DNA of 64,000 nt from Arthrobacter saudimassiliensis (GTDB lineage: Bacteria; Actinomycetota; Actinomycetes; Actinomycetales; Micrococcaceae). Made by a program: the position numbers and the translations under genes. The stretch lies in contig LN483072.1 of NCBI GenBank assembly GCA_900016675.1, positions 620,001 to 684,000 of the forward strand, read 5' to 3'. Below, piece by piece: positions 18,047-26,752 of this stretch (its first letter is position 1; every line of letters begins with the position of its first letter). The notes below the pieces were generated by a model, which was not told where the DNA came from, searched no databases, and saw only the letters and a list, made by a program, of their open reading frames with translations.

Positions 18047-19894
18047 TCAGCGGCGCCGGTTCCTCCGCTCGACCCCGGTGAAGGAGCGGGTCAGCGGGCG
18101 GGCCATGTTGTCTCCGAGGACCACGCCGCCGGCGATCGCGAGGATGACCGTCAGGGCGTTGAACAGTCCGACGACGCCGCCGGAGATGTCGTCGATGCCG
18201 ATCGTCAGCCCGTACATGGAGCGGAAGATGCTCAGCCCCGGGAACAGGAAGAGGATCGCCGGCACCGCAACGATCAGCTGCGGAGCTCCCATCCGCAGCG
18301 CCACCACCCGGGCCAGCACGCCGATGGCGACGGCGGCCACCGCCGGTGTCAGCCGCGGGCCGACGCCGGCGGCCTCCGCCAGCAGCTGGGCCAGGTAACC
18401 GGCCAGGCCGACGCCCACGGTGGGCAGAATCAGGCGCATCGGTGACTGCTCGGTGATGCTGATGGTCCCGAGTGCGACCGCCAGCAGGGCCAGGGTGACG
18501 ACGAACCCGTACTGCGATCCGCTGACCGTGGTGACCGCCAGCGGGGGCAGCCCCATCTGCGCTCCCAGCACCAGGCCGACGGCGATGCCCGCCACGATCG
18601 CGGCGAAGGACAGGAACGCGGAGAGGAAGCGCCCCGAGGCCGTCACGGGGAACCCGTTGATGGCGTCCTGCACGGCCGAGACCAGTCGCCCGGTGGGCAG
18701 CAGCAGCAGGATGCCGCCGGCAACGACCAGCCCGGGTGAGACCTGAGCCTGCCAGGCGCCGGCTTCGCCCAGCGCCCAGATCGCCAGCGCCAGCACCGTG
18801 ACCAGGAACCCGCTCGCCGCGGTGGTGAAGAAGTCGGGGATGCGCCAGCGTCCGAACAGCCGCTGCAGCAGGCTGACCAGGATGGTGCTGCCGAACCCGA
18901 TCAGGGATTCCAGCGGGCTGCCCCCGATGAACGCCACGATGGAGGCGGCGAAGACACCCGTGCTCCCCGTCACGGCCCATCGGGGGAACGGCTTGGGCCG
19001 CTGGTTGATCTCGTCCAGCCGCACCGCGGCCTCGGCCCGGCTCACTCCGCCGTCGGCGATGTCGGTCACCAGCTGATGCACCAGGGCCAGGCCCGCGTAG
19101 TTGTTGGTCCAGGACCGGACCACCCGCATCACCGTGATCGGCGTCTGATCCTTGGGCGAGTAATTGAGCAGCACCGACTGGTTGGTGATGTCCACCTCGA
19201 TGCTGTCCAGGTCGAAGGCAGCGGTGACGGCGATGATTGCCGTTTCGACCTCCAGGGCCCCTGCGCCGTACCGAAACATGGTTTCCGCCAGGCCGAGGGC
19301 GAAGTCCAGGGTCTTGCGGGCGCTGGCATCGGCCCCGGCCGTGCGGACGGGATTCGCATAGGGGCTGCCGGCCAGGCGCTCCACCAGGGACATGGCCTGG
19401 GTGGGCGGCGCCTCCCCCTGCACCAGGCGCCGCAGCATCCGACGGGCCGCGGCCGTGGAGCGGTCGGGCCGGCTGGCGGAGGGAACGTGCCGCTCGGGCT
19501 TGCCGGCCGGCGCGCCCGTGGTCCGGGGCGGGCCCGGCTTGGCCGTACCCGGCGGCTTCGTGGTGGTGGTCGACCTGCCCGGGGCCGCCGCTGCCGGCGG
19601 CCGGCGGCTGCGGACCGTGCGGATCGCCCGCGTCGCAGCGCGCACCGCGGCCGTGGCGAGCTCTCCGGCGGGCACCGCGGTGCCGGTCACCGTGTCAGTC
19701 GGCGGCGGGGGCTTGGGCCTGGTGCTCTTCAGCTCTCCGGTGACGGCGGCAGCCGTCGCCCCTGCGGGAGGGCGTCCCGGCGGCTTGGGCTGCTGCCTGG
19801 GCCGCGCCGGGGCCTGAATCACCGGAATGGGGCCGGCTGCCGGTGCCGTGTTCGATGCGGAGCTGCGCTCCTCCGCATCGGGTGTCCTGTCCAA
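18047..19894 (-). CDS. ThrE-family threonine/serine exporter
   Basis: This 615-residue membrane protein has an N-terminal region of about 150 residues rich in Pro, Ala, Thr and Arg, probably disordered. A cytoplasmic ThrE N-domain follows (TLDFALGLAETMFRYGAGAL, VEVDITNQS-like strand, TPITVMRVVRSW). About ten transmembrane helices come next, in two blocks matching the DUF1212 and ThrE_2 halves. Corynebacterium ThrE exports threonine and serine; that substrate is assumed from the family. The start is TTG behind GGGAGGGGTGAG. The proline-rich leader is longer than in the founding member. Confidence 0.9.
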   Translation of the reverse strand: MDRTPDAEERSSASNTAPAAGPIPVIQAPARPRQQPKPPGRPPAGATAAAVTGELKSTRPKPPPPTDTVTGTAVPAGELATAAVRAATRAIRTVRSRRPPAAAAPGRSTTTTKPPGTAKPGPPRTTGAPAGKPERHVPSASRPDRSTAAARRMLRRLVQGEAPPTQAMSLVERLAGSPYANPVRTAGADASARKTLDFALGLAETMFRYGAGALEVETAIIAVTAAFDLDSIEVDITNQSVLLNYSPKDQTPITVMRVVRSWTNNYAGLALVHQLVTDIADGGVSRAEAAVRLDEINQRPKPFPRWAVTGSTGVFAASIVAFIGGSPLESLIGFGSTILVSLLQRLFGRWRIPDFFTTAASGFLVTVLALAIWALGEAGAWQAQVSPGLVVAGGILLLLPTGRLVSAVQDAINGFPVTASGRFLSAFLSFAAIVAGIAVGLVLGAQMGLPPLAVTTVSGSQYGFVVTLALLAVALGTISITEQSPMRLILPTVGVGLAGYLAQLLAEAAGVGPRLTPAVAAVAIGVLARVVALRMGAPQLIVAVPAILFLFPGLSIFRSMYGLTIGIDDISGGVVGLFNALTVILAIAGGVVLGDNMARPLTRSFTGVERRNRRR

Positions 19895-19978
19895 TAACTC
19901 ACCCCTCCCGCCCTTGCGGGCAAGCTGTGCCTTGCGTGCCCTGCACGCCTGTGCTGCGGACCGCCCGGGCCCTTGTTC

Positions 19979-21052
19979 CTAGTAGAACGGCTGGTGGTGG
20001 CGGCGCCAGTAGATCTGGCGCGCAACCCGCTCCCCGATGACGTTCCAGAGCCGGTACCGCACCGGGTCCACCACCAGGTCGTAACACCCTACGAAGTCGG
20101 TGACCGTCTTGGAGAAGCTGGTCTTGAACAGGCCCAGCCCGTGGTGCGGGTGGTCCTTGTCCTTGAGCTTGTCGCTGGGCGGGGTGCCGCAGAAGTCGTA
20201 TTCGCTGATGCCGAAGTCCCGCTTCAGCTCCGTGATGGCGGTCCACTGCACCAGGTGCGAGTCACCGTACTGCCGGCGCTTGGGCTTGGAGCCGCCGTCC
20301 TTGTAGGTGCCCTTGGAGCCGTACGCAATGACAAAGGCACCGACGGAGGGCTCGCCGTCCTCGAAGGCGAAGTAGAACCGGCCCTGGCCGGCCTCGACGA
20401 AGTTGCTCCAGAACCGCTGGTAGTACTCGAAGGAGCGCAGCCGCGCGGCGGAGCGGTCCTCGATGTGGCTCATCAGCCGGTACATGATGCGCATGTTCTC
20501 TTCGGTGGGTTCCACACGGCGCACGTCGGCGCCTTCCCGGATGGCCCGGCGCACCGCGTTGCGGCCCCGCGAGGAGAGGTTCTTCAGCAGCTGCTCCTCG
20601 TCCACGCTGGTGTCCAGCAGGGCGGTGGAGTCGTTGGGCTGCAGGTTGAAGGTCTTCACCAGCCCTGCCGCGGCGTACCGTGCGCGGATCTCCTCGGAGG
20701 CGACGACGTCGGGCTCCACCTTGATCCCGAAGACGCCGCGGCGGTTTTCGCGCACGTAGCGGGCCAGCGCCTGCGCCATCAGCGGCACGTCGCCCGGTTC
20801 GGCGACGGAGGGGCCCTTGATCATGTACCAGAGGCTGCCCAGGCCGGGCACCTTCTTCTCGATGACGAGGTTCCAGCTGGTGTAGCCGGCGCCTTCAAAC
20901 ACCACATGCACGGGGTTCCAGCCGTGGTGGGACTTTACCTCGGCGTAGGACGCCGACTGCAGGACGTTGCCGCCTCCGGGGTTGGAGAGCACCAGTTTGT
21001 CCCAGTTGGCAATCTCTTCGGCGGTGGCCAGGCGTGCCGTAAAGTCTCGCAA
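19979..21052 (-). CDS. FemAB-family peptidoglycan bridge peptidyltransferase
   Basis: This 357-residue protein of the FemX/FemAB fold, two GNAT-like domains, adds amino acids from aminoacyl-tRNA to the lipid II stem peptide at the inner face of the membrane. Recognisable segments are LQSASYAEVKSHHGWNPVHV at the N-terminus, SSRGRNAVRRAIREGADVRR in the middle and GISEYDFCGTPPSDKLKD near the C-terminus. In Arthrobacter the interpeptide bridge often contains Ala, Thr or Ser, but the residue added here cannot be deduced. The start is TTG with GAGGTA upstream. It lies 84 nt upstream of the thrE-like gene on the same strand. Confidence 0.9.
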   Translation of the reverse strand: MRDFTARLATAEEIANWDKLVLSNPGGGNVLQSASYAEVKSHHGWNPVHVVFEGAGYTSWNLVIEKKVPGLGSLWYMIKGPSVAEPGDVPLMAQALARYVRENRRGVFGIKVEPDVVASEEIRARYAAAGLVKTFNLQPNDSTALLDTSVDEEQLLKNLSSRGRNAVRRAIREGADVRRVEPTEENMRIMYRLMSHIEDRSAARLRSFEYYQRFWSNFVEAGQGRFYFAFEDGEPSVGAFVIAYGSKGTYKDGGSKPKRRQYGDSHLVQWTAITELKRDFGISEYDFCGTPPSDKLKDKDHPHHGLGLFKTSFSKTVTDFVGCYDLVVDPVRYRLWNVIGERVARQIYWRRHHQPFY

Positions 21053-21205
21053 GATACCTCAATCAGTCGCTTGTCGGTGCTGCCCCGGAAAAGGCGGATG
21101 ACGACGTCGGCCCCCTGCCGTCCGCGCTCCGTCCGGGGCTGCCGCGGATCGGATTCAAGTCTATCCCCCGGCCGCCGGCGGGCTCGCCACGCCCGGCCGC
21201 CCGAC

Positions 21206-21222
21206 ATGCATAGAATATGCAT
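21206..21222. promoter_or_regulatory. Palindromic operator candidate upstream of the LLM oxidoreductase
   Basis: ATGCATAGAATATGCAT is a perfect inverted repeat with 7-bp arms and a GAA centre, and a further GCATAC follows. The included TAGAAT would make a good -10 box, so a bound regulator would block the promoter. The binding protein is unknown. Confidence 0.5.
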
Positions 21223-21248
21223 ACGCATACAAATTGGAGGCTGGAACC

Positions 21249-22301
21249 ATGGCTCGGCTGGAACTGGGACTGGACACGTTCGGAGATGTGACGGAAGGGC
21301 CCGACGGGAGCCCCCTGGAGCAGCCGGAGGTGATCCGCAACGTCGTGGAGGAGGCTGTCCTCGCCGACACCCTCGGGCTCGATTTCTTCGGGCTGGGCGA
21401 ACACCACCGCGAGGACTACGCCGTGTCCGCGCCCGACGTCGTGCTGGCCGCCGTTGCGGCCAAAACCACACGGCTGCGGCTCGGCTCCGCGGTGACCGTG
21501 CTGAGCTCGGATGATCCGGTGCGCGTCTACCAGCGCTTCGCGACCCTGGACGCCCTGTCCGGCGGGCGCGCCGAAGTGATCCTGGGCCGCGGGTCCTTCA
21601 CCGAGTCGTTCCCCCTGTTCGGCTACGACCTGGCCGACTACGAGGCCCTGTTCGAGGAAAAGCTGGATCTGTTCCTGCGGCTGCGCCGGGAGGAGCCGGT
21701 CACTTGGGAAGGGCGGCTGCGGCCGGGGCTGCGCGGAGCCCGGGTCTTTCCGCCCACCGCGTCCGGACAGCTGCCCACCTGGATCGCCGTCGGCGGCACC
21801 CCGCAGTCGGTGGTGCGCGCCGCGCACTACGGGCTGCCCCTGATGCTGGCGATCATCGGCGGACAGCCCGCCCGGTTCGCCCCCTATGTGGATCTCTACG
21901 AACGGGCCCTGGACCAGTTCAACCAGCCCGCGCTGCCGGTGGGGGCGCACTCCCCCGGCTACATTGCCGACACGGACGAGCGGGCGCTGGAGGAGGCCTG
22001 GCCGCACTACGCCGAGATGCAGGGGCGGATCGGCCGCGAGCGCGGCTGGCCGCCGCTGACCCGGGCCGCCTATGAGGCGGAAGCCGGGCCCGACGGCGCG
22101 CTGTTCATCGGTTCGCCCGAAACGGTGGCGGACAAGATCGTCCGCACCGCGCGCACCCTGCGCCTGTCCCGGTTCGACCTCAAGTACAGCCTGGGCACGC
22201 TGCCCCACGAGCAGCTGATGAGCTGCATTGAGCTGTACGGCTCCGTGGTGGCCCCGCGGGTGCGCCGCGAACTGGCGGACGACGGCGAGGGCGTCGCCTG
22301 A
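21249..22301 (+). CDS. LLM-class flavin-dependent oxidoreductase
   Basis: This 350-residue TIM-barrel protein of the bacterial luciferase-like family has the segments DFFGLGEHHREDYAVSAP and RLRLGSAVTVLSSDDPVRVY, where GEHH is the family's flavin-site signature, and GGRAEVILGRGSF. It should use a reduced flavin; the organic substrate is not predictable. The ATG is preceded by TTGGAGG at ideal spacing. It has its own palindrome-containing promoter region and is followed by a strong hairpin, so it is probably transcribed alone. Confidence 0.9.
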   Translation: MARLELGLDTFGDVTEGPDGSPLEQPEVIRNVVEEAVLADTLGLDFFGLGEHHREDYAVSAPDVVLAAVAAKTTRLRLGSAVTVLSSDDPVRVYQRFATLDALSGGRAEVILGRGSFTESFPLFGYDLADYEALFEEKLDLFLRLRREEPVTWEGRLRPGLRGARVFPPTASGQLPTWIAVGGTPQSVVRAAHYGLPLMLAIIGGQPARFAPYVDLYERALDQFNQPALPVGAHSPGYIADTDERALEEAWPHYAEMQGRIGRERGWPPLTRAAYEAEAGPDGALFIGSPETVADKIVRTARTLRLSRFDLKYSLGTLPHEQLMSCIELYGSVVAPRVRRELADDGEGVA

Positions 22302-22305
22302 GCCG

Positions 22306-22350
22306 AACGGCCCCGCCGAACCCGATCCAAGCGGGTTCGGCGGGGCCGTT
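22306..22350. terminator. Bidirectional hairpin terminator between LLM gene and pxpC
   Basis: An 18-bp perfect stem, AACGGCCCCGCCG pairing with CGGCGGGGCCGTT and extended inward by AACCC/GGGTT, encloses a 9-nt loop. It lies between two converging genes. T-runs are short. Confidence 0.8.
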
Positions 22351-22370
22351 TCGGTGCTGCCCGGCCGGGC

Positions 22371-23348
22371 CTAGGGCCCGGCGAGGGAGGCCGCGGCGGC
22401 CTCCAGCATCTCCCGGCGCTCACGCCGGGCGGCAAGGGCCTGCTCCTGGGTGACCTCCCGGAACCGGGTCGTGGTCCCAGGGGCCGCCCGTGCCACCAGG
22501 TCCATGTCCGCGCTGATGACGGTGGCCACCATCGCGTACCCGCCGCCGGAGACCGCGTCGCGGTGCAGGATGATCGGCTGCGTGCCGCCGGGAATCTGGA
22601 TGGAGCCGACCGCGTAGCCCGCGTCCACGATGTTGGAGGGGTCCGACCCGGCTCCGAACGGCTGCTCGCGTTCCATCCACTGCACTCCCGGCCCGGAGTA
22701 CCGCAGCCCCATCCGGTCGGCGACCGGCGTCAGCGTCCACTCCGCGGAGAACAGCTGCTCCCGCCCTTCGGCGGTCAGCCGGTGGTCGTAGAGCCCCGGG
22801 ACCACCCGCACCTCCTGGTCCTTGCTGAAGACGGGCCGGTACTGCTCGGCGAGCTTCCCAGCCGCGGGAAGGTCCCGGTCCGGCTCCCCCACGGGCAGGA
22901 GGTCGCCGGCTTCGAGCTTGCGGCCCTGGTGGCCCCCGATGCCGCCGAGGACGTAGGTGGACCGGCTCCCCAGCACCGGCGGGGTGTCAATCCCGCCGCG
23001 TACGGCGATGTAGTACCTCGTGCCGCCGGTGATCATGCCGAAGGACAGCTCGTCGCCGGGCTGCAGCTGCAGCCGGGTCCACTGCTCGGCCGGCTCTCCG
23101 TTGATCTTCACGGGGGCAGGGGCCCCGGTGACGGCGACGACGGCGGGGGCATCGGTCACGAGCACCGGCCCGGTGTAGGTGCACTCGAGCACCGCGGCCT
23201 CGGGGTCGTTGCCCACCAAGGCGTTTGCCAGGTCTGCGGAGTACTGGTCCAGGCACCCGCCCTGGGGAATGCCCACGTTGAAGTAGCCCGTCCGCCCGCG
23301 GTCCTGGACCGTCGTCGACAGGCCGGGGACCTTGATCTCAAATCCCAT
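22371..23348 (-). CDS. pxpC: PxpC-like biotin-dependent carboxyltransferase subunit
   Basis: This 325-residue protein of the KipA/PxpC family is related to the carboxyltransferase half of urea amidolyase. Family segments are PGLSTTVQDRGRTGYFNVGI, GIPQGGCLDQYSADLANALV, LGGIGGHQGRKLEAGDLLPV and GGTQPIILHRDAVSGGGYAM. In the established PxpABC system it acts with PxpB and PxpA to open 5-oxoproline to glutamate at the expense of ATP. It overlaps pxpB by 11 nt and is the last gene of the operon. The presence of a biotin carrier and carboxylase in the same operon suggests true biotin-dependent carboxyl transfer. Confidence 0.88.
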   Translation of the reverse strand: MGFEIKVPGLSTTVQDRGRTGYFNVGIPQGGCLDQYSADLANALVGNDPEAAVLECTYTGPVLVTDAPAVVAVTGAPAPVKINGEPAEQWTRLQLQPGDELSFGMITGGTRYYIAVRGGIDTPPVLGSRSTYVLGGIGGHQGRKLEAGDLLPVGEPDRDLPAAGKLAEQYRPVFSKDQEVRVVPGLYDHRLTAEGREQLFSAEWTLTPVADRMGLRYSGPGVQWMEREQPFGAGSDPSNIVDAGYAVGSIQIPGGTQPIILHRDAVSGGGYAMVATVISADMDLVARAAPGTTTRFREVTQEQALAARRERREMLEAAAASLAGP

Positions 23349-24240
23349 TGAGCTTCTCCATGATCGTGCGGTTGTAGCTGCGGGGGTCGGCCAGCGCCCG
23401 GTCCAGCTCGAAGGTGACCGGGGCCTGCCGGTAGCGGAAGGTCCCGTCGGCGACCTGCGCCTGGATCGACCGGTATTCCGCTTCGTCGACCGGCTTGAAC
23501 TTCACGATGTCGCCGGGGCGGAAGAACACCATGAACTCCTCAAAGTCCGCCAGGGACTGCGCGGGGTCGAAGATGGGCGCCGCCGCGACGCCGAACATCT
23601 GATACCCGCCGGCGCCGCGGACCGAGTAGATGCAGCCGAAACAGCCGCCGTGGCCCACGGTCAGCGGCGGCGTGTCCGTCCTGGGGCTGAGGTATTTCGG
23701 CACTTCGAGCTGCTCGTCCCGTTCGACCAGCTGGAACATGAACGGCAGTCCGGCCACGAACCCGACCATGGACACGATCCACGGCTCCGCGTGGTGCCGG
23801 CGGATGAACTCGTCCGGGCCGGCCAGCCCGTTGACTGCGGCCGCGTACTCCAGGTCCGTGCCGGACGGGTCCTGGTGGAACCCCTCGCGGAAGCGTTGCT
23901 GGACCTCGGACGTGAACGGGTCGTCGTACCAGACCGGGATTTCCACGATGCGGGTTTCGAGCACCGGGGTCGGCCCGCTGGCCAGGGACGCCTCCAGGTC
24001 CCGAACCGCCCGTTCTAGGTCGGCGGGGTGCAGGATGTCCGGATCGAAGCGGATCAGCAGGGACGCGTTGGCCGGGCAGATGTCGACGATGCCCGCAGGA
24101 GCGTCATCGGCGAGCGCCCGCGCCAGGGCCATCGCCTTGAAGTTCGCCTCCAGGCTCATGGCTTCGGCGATCTCCACGAAGAGGGTTTCGTCGGCCCCCC
24201 AGGTGTACCGCGACGTGGATGCGGTGGATGTGCTGCTCAC
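23338..24240 (-). CDS. pxpB: PxpB-like carboxyltransferase subunit, divergent
   Basis: This 300-residue protein of the KipI/PxpB family partners PxpC. It is longer than the usual 210-240 residues. The conserved core GFVAGLPFMF is present. The normally following pattern VPAGSVAIGG-x-QTGIYP-x-x-SPGGW is replaced by LTVGHGGCFGCIYSVRGAGG, with two cysteines in GGCFGC, so the active-site loop differs from 5-oxoprolinase. The GTG start overlaps the accC stop by 4 nt. Whether the substrate is 5-oxoproline or a different lactam or ureide is open. Confidence 0.82.
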   Translation of the reverse strand: MSSTSTASTSRYTWGADETLFVEIAEAMSLEANFKAMALARALADDAPAGIVDICPANASLLIRFDPDILHPADLERAVRDLEASLASGPTPVLETRIVEIPVWYDDPFTSEVQQRFREGFHQDPSGTDLEYAAAVNGLAGPDEFIRRHHAEPWIVSMVGFVAGLPFMFQLVERDEQLEVPKYLSPRTDTPPLTVGHGGCFGCIYSVRGAGGYQMFGVAAAPIFDPAQSLADFEEFMVFFRPGDIVKFKPVDEAEYRSIQAQVADGTFRYRQAPVTFELDRALADPRSYNRTIMEKLNGI

Positions 24241-25592
24241 AGTCCCTCCAGGATGGCCGGCGTGCTCTCGATGTACTTGGTGTGGTGCCCGGCGGCGGCG
24301 AACTCCGGCGCTTCGAGCAGCCTGAGGTGCAGCGGGATGGTGGTGCTCACGCCCTCCACCACCGCCTCGCCCAGCGCCTTGGACATGGCGGAGACGGCGT
24401 CCTCACGGTCCTGTCCGTGGACAATGACCTTGGCGATCAGCGAGTCGTAGAACGGCGGGATGACCGACCCCTCGCCGAAGCCGGAGTCGATCCGCACGCC
24501 GTCGCCTTCCGGCCACTGCAGGCCGGCCACGGTGCCGGGGCTGGGCATGAAGTTCCGTGCGGGGTCCTCGGCGTTGATCCTGCATTCGATGGCATGGCCG
24601 CTGAACTCCAGCTCGTCCTGGCGGAAGGAGATGCCGCCGCCGGAGGCAATCACCAGCTGCTCACGCACCAGGTCGATTCCGGTGATCTCCTCGGTGATGG
24701 GGTGTTCGACCTGAAGCCGGGTGTTCATCTCGATGAACGCCGCCTCCTGTCGCACCGGGTCGTAGAGGAACTCGACGGTGCCGGCGCCCAGGTAGCCGCA
24801 GCTGGCGGCGAGCCGGACCGAGCTGGTGCGGATGGTCTCCCGCACGTGGTCGGGAAGGTTGGGCGCCGGTGCCTCTTCCAGCACTTTCTGGGACCGGCGC
24901 TGCATGGAGCAGTCCCGGTCGCCCAGGTGCACGTAGTCCCGGCCGTCTCCCAGGACCTGTACTTCGATGTGGCGGGCTGCCTCAATGAACTGCTCGAGGT
25001 AGACAGCGGGGTCGCCGAAGATGGCCGCCGCTTCGCCGCGGGCGGTCTCGATGGTGGTGAGCAGGTCCGCTTCATCCGTGACGAGCCTGATGCCGCGGCC
25101 ACCGCCGCCGGCGGAAGCCTTCACGACCAGGGGGTAGCCGATGCTGCGGGCCGCGGCGACCGCGTCCTCGTCCGGACGCAGCGGGCCGCTGGTCCCGGCG
25201 ATGACGGGCACGCCGGCGGCTTCGGCCGCTTCCCGTGCCCGCGCCTTGTTGCCCATCAGCTCGATCGCCTCGGGCGAGGGCCCCACCCAGGTCAGGCCGG
25301 CCGCAAGGACCCGGCGGGCGAAGTCCGCATTCTCGGAGAGAAAGCCGTAGCCGGGATGGACCGCATCCGCCCCGGAGGACGTGGCGGCGTCGAGGATCGC
25401 GTCCTGGTTGAGGTAGCTCGCGCCGGCGGGCGGCGGGCCAAGGACGACCACGGCGTCGGCGGCCCGGGCCCAGAGCGAGTCCGTGTCGGCCTCGCTCACC
25501 ACCGCGACGGTGGAGATGTTCATGTCCGCCGCGGTTCGGATGATCCGGACGGCGATTTCTCCACGGTTGGCGACGAGGAGCCGGCTGATCAT
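24237..25592 (-). CDS. accC: Biotin carboxylase (AccC-like)
   Basis: This 451-residue ATP-grasp enzyme carboxylates biotin on a carrier protein using ATP and bicarbonate. Recognisable parts are the N-terminal LLVANRGEIAVRIIRTA, the glycine-rich ATP loop VKASAGGGGRGIRLV, the catalytic segment EMNTRLQVEHPITEE and the CSMQRRSQKVLEEAPA element. It sits between a biotin carrier gene and pxpB with 4-nt overlaps on both sides, so it is dedicated to the Pxp-like carboxyltransferase rather than to fatty-acid synthesis. Confidence 0.93.
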   Translation of the reverse strand: MISRLLVANRGEIAVRIIRTAADMNISTVAVVSEADTDSLWARAADAVVVLGPPPAGASYLNQDAILDAATSSGADAVHPGYGFLSENADFARRVLAAGLTWVGPSPEAIELMGNKARAREAAEAAGVPVIAGTSGPLRPDEDAVAAARSIGYPLVVKASAGGGGRGIRLVTDEADLLTTIETARGEAAAIFGDPAVYLEQFIEAARHIEVQVLGDGRDYVHLGDRDCSMQRRSQKVLEEAPAPNLPDHVRETIRTSSVRLAASCGYLGAGTVEFLYDPVRQEAAFIEMNTRLQVEHPITEEITGIDLVREQLVIASGGGISFRQDELEFSGHAIECRINAEDPARNFMPSPGTVAGLQWPEGDGVRIDSGFGEGSVIPPFYDSLIAKVIVHGQDREDAVSAMSKALGEAVVEGVSTTIPLHLRLLEAPEFAAAGHHTKYIESTPAILEGL

Positions 25593-25837
25593 TCGACGGG
25601 CCCCTCGACGACCGTTACCAGGACGTCTCCGGGATTGACCATGGCTCCGTCCTCGACGCCGAAGGATTCGACCGTTCCGCCGACCTCGGCCTGAATCTCG
25701 GTGAACTGCTTCATGATCTCCACGATGCCGATCACCTGGCCGGCCTCGACGGCGTCGCCCTCGTTGATGAAGGGCGGCTTGTCGGGGCCGGGCCGGCGGT
25801 AGAAGACTCCGGGAATCGGGGACTGGATTTCTGCCAT
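25589..25837 (-). CDS. accB: Biotin carboxyl carrier protein, single-domain
   Basis: This 82-residue biotinyl/lipoyl domain is the size of a minimal carrier without the usual AccB N-terminal region. The biotin-accepting lysine is Lys43 in IVEIMKQFTEI, where the common AMKM is replaced by IMKQ. The opening IQSPIPGVFYRRPGPDKPPF also matches AccB-type carriers. The ATG start and 4-nt overlap with accC show tight coupling. It should carry carboxybiotin between AccC and the PxpB/PxpC carboxyltransferase. Confidence 0.9.
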   Translation of the reverse strand: MAEIQSPIPGVFYRRPGPDKPPFINEGDAVEAGQVIGIVEIMKQFTEIQAEVGGTVESFGVEDGAMVNPGDVLVTVVEGPVE

Positions 25838-25868
25838 GGGGGTGGTGCCTTTCTTCGATGGAGCGGGA

Positions 25869-26609
25869 TCAGGAGCGGGGAGCGGCTTCGTCGACGGCGC
25901 GTCGGACCGCGGCGGCCACGGCAACTGCCGTGGGAGCGTCCGAATGGACGCAGACGCTCTGGAAATCGATGTCCAGCGGCGTGCCGTCGACCGCCGGCAC
26001 GGGCTCACCGCGGAGCGCCGCGGAGACCCGGGCGTAGGCCTGCTGCGGGTCCGCCGGTTCCGGCCGGCGCTGGATCAGCAGCTCGCCGGCCGCGCCGTAG
26101 TTCAGGTCGACGTAGAGTTCACCCACGAAGGGCACGCCAAGCCGGCGGCAGACGGCTTCATGGGCGGTGCCGGCGAGGCCGTAGAAGGGAACGCCGAACT
26201 GCTTCGCCACTCCGGCGGCCGCTTCCATGAGCTCCCCGTCGGCGGCGAGCATGCCGAACAGCGCGCCGTGCGGCTTGATGTGGTTCAGGCTCAGCCCGTG
26301 CTTGTCGAGGAAACCGGTCAGCGCCGCCGTCTGGTAGATCATCATCGATTCCACCTCGGCGGGCTGCAGCACCATGCGGCGGCGGCCGAAGCCGGTGATG
26401 TCGGGCAGGCCGGGATGCGCCCCCACCGCCACGCCGTGGTCGGCGGCGAGGCCCACGGTGTAGTCCATGACCGCCGGGTCGCCTGCATGGAAGCCGCAGG
26501 CGAGGTTGGCGACGTCGATGATCTCCATGAGGGCCTCGTCGTTGCCGAACGCGTGCAGGCCGAGCCCCTCCCCCATATCGGAGTTGATGAGGACTTTCGG
26601 CGCGGGCAT
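25869..26609 (-). CDS. pxpA: PxpA / LamB-YcsF family protein
   Basis: This 246-residue TIM-barrel protein of the LamB/YcsF family is known as 5-oxoprolinase subunit A. The signatures are VLINSDMGEGLGLHAFGNDE, NLACGFHAGDPAVMDYTVGL, VAVGAHPGLPDITGFGRRRM and LNHIKPHGALF. The inner ATG, preceded by GGAGACACAACCC, is chosen over an ATG 24 nt upstream with a poorer site. It is the first gene of the pxpA-accB-accC-pxpB-pxpC operon and is divergent from the PucR regulator. Confidence 0.92.
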   Translation of the reverse strand: MPAPKVLINSDMGEGLGLHAFGNDEALMEIIDVANLACGFHAGDPAVMDYTVGLAADHGVAVGAHPGLPDITGFGRRRMVLQPAEVESMMIYQTAALTGFLDKHGLSLNHIKPHGALFGMLAADGELMEAAAGVAKQFGVPFYGLAGTAHEAVCRRLGVPFVGELYVDLNYGAAGELLIQRRPEPADPQQAYARVSAALRGEPVPAVDGTPLDIDFQSVCVHSDAPTAVAVAAAVRRAVDEAAPRS

Positions 26610-26631
26610 GGGTTGTGTCTCCGGACTCAGC

Positions 26632-26716
26632 ATGGTGACACCATATGGCTCCCGTCGGGGCCGCAATATTGTGCAGCCTGCAGAAGCTGTCCAATAGTGT
26701 GGTGCACTCTGCACAA
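26632..26716. promoter_or_regulatory. Divergent control region with nested TGCA-type inverted repeats
   Basis: Between pxpA and pucR lie ATGGTGACACCAT (6-1-6 repeat), TGCAGCCTGCA, GTGCACTCTGCAC, and a long-range pair TTGTGCAG / CTGCACAA 32 nt apart. Such paired half-sites in the shared promoter suggest binding of the adjacent PucR protein. This is inferred. Confidence 0.5.
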
Positions 26717-26752
26717 AAAGCTATGCGGACTGCTAGGAGGACCGAGGGCGCG

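Noticed and set aside
19973..21514. A 513-codon plus-strand frame over the FemAB gene
   Set aside because: It is antisense to FemAB, with composition unlike a real protein and no ribosome site.
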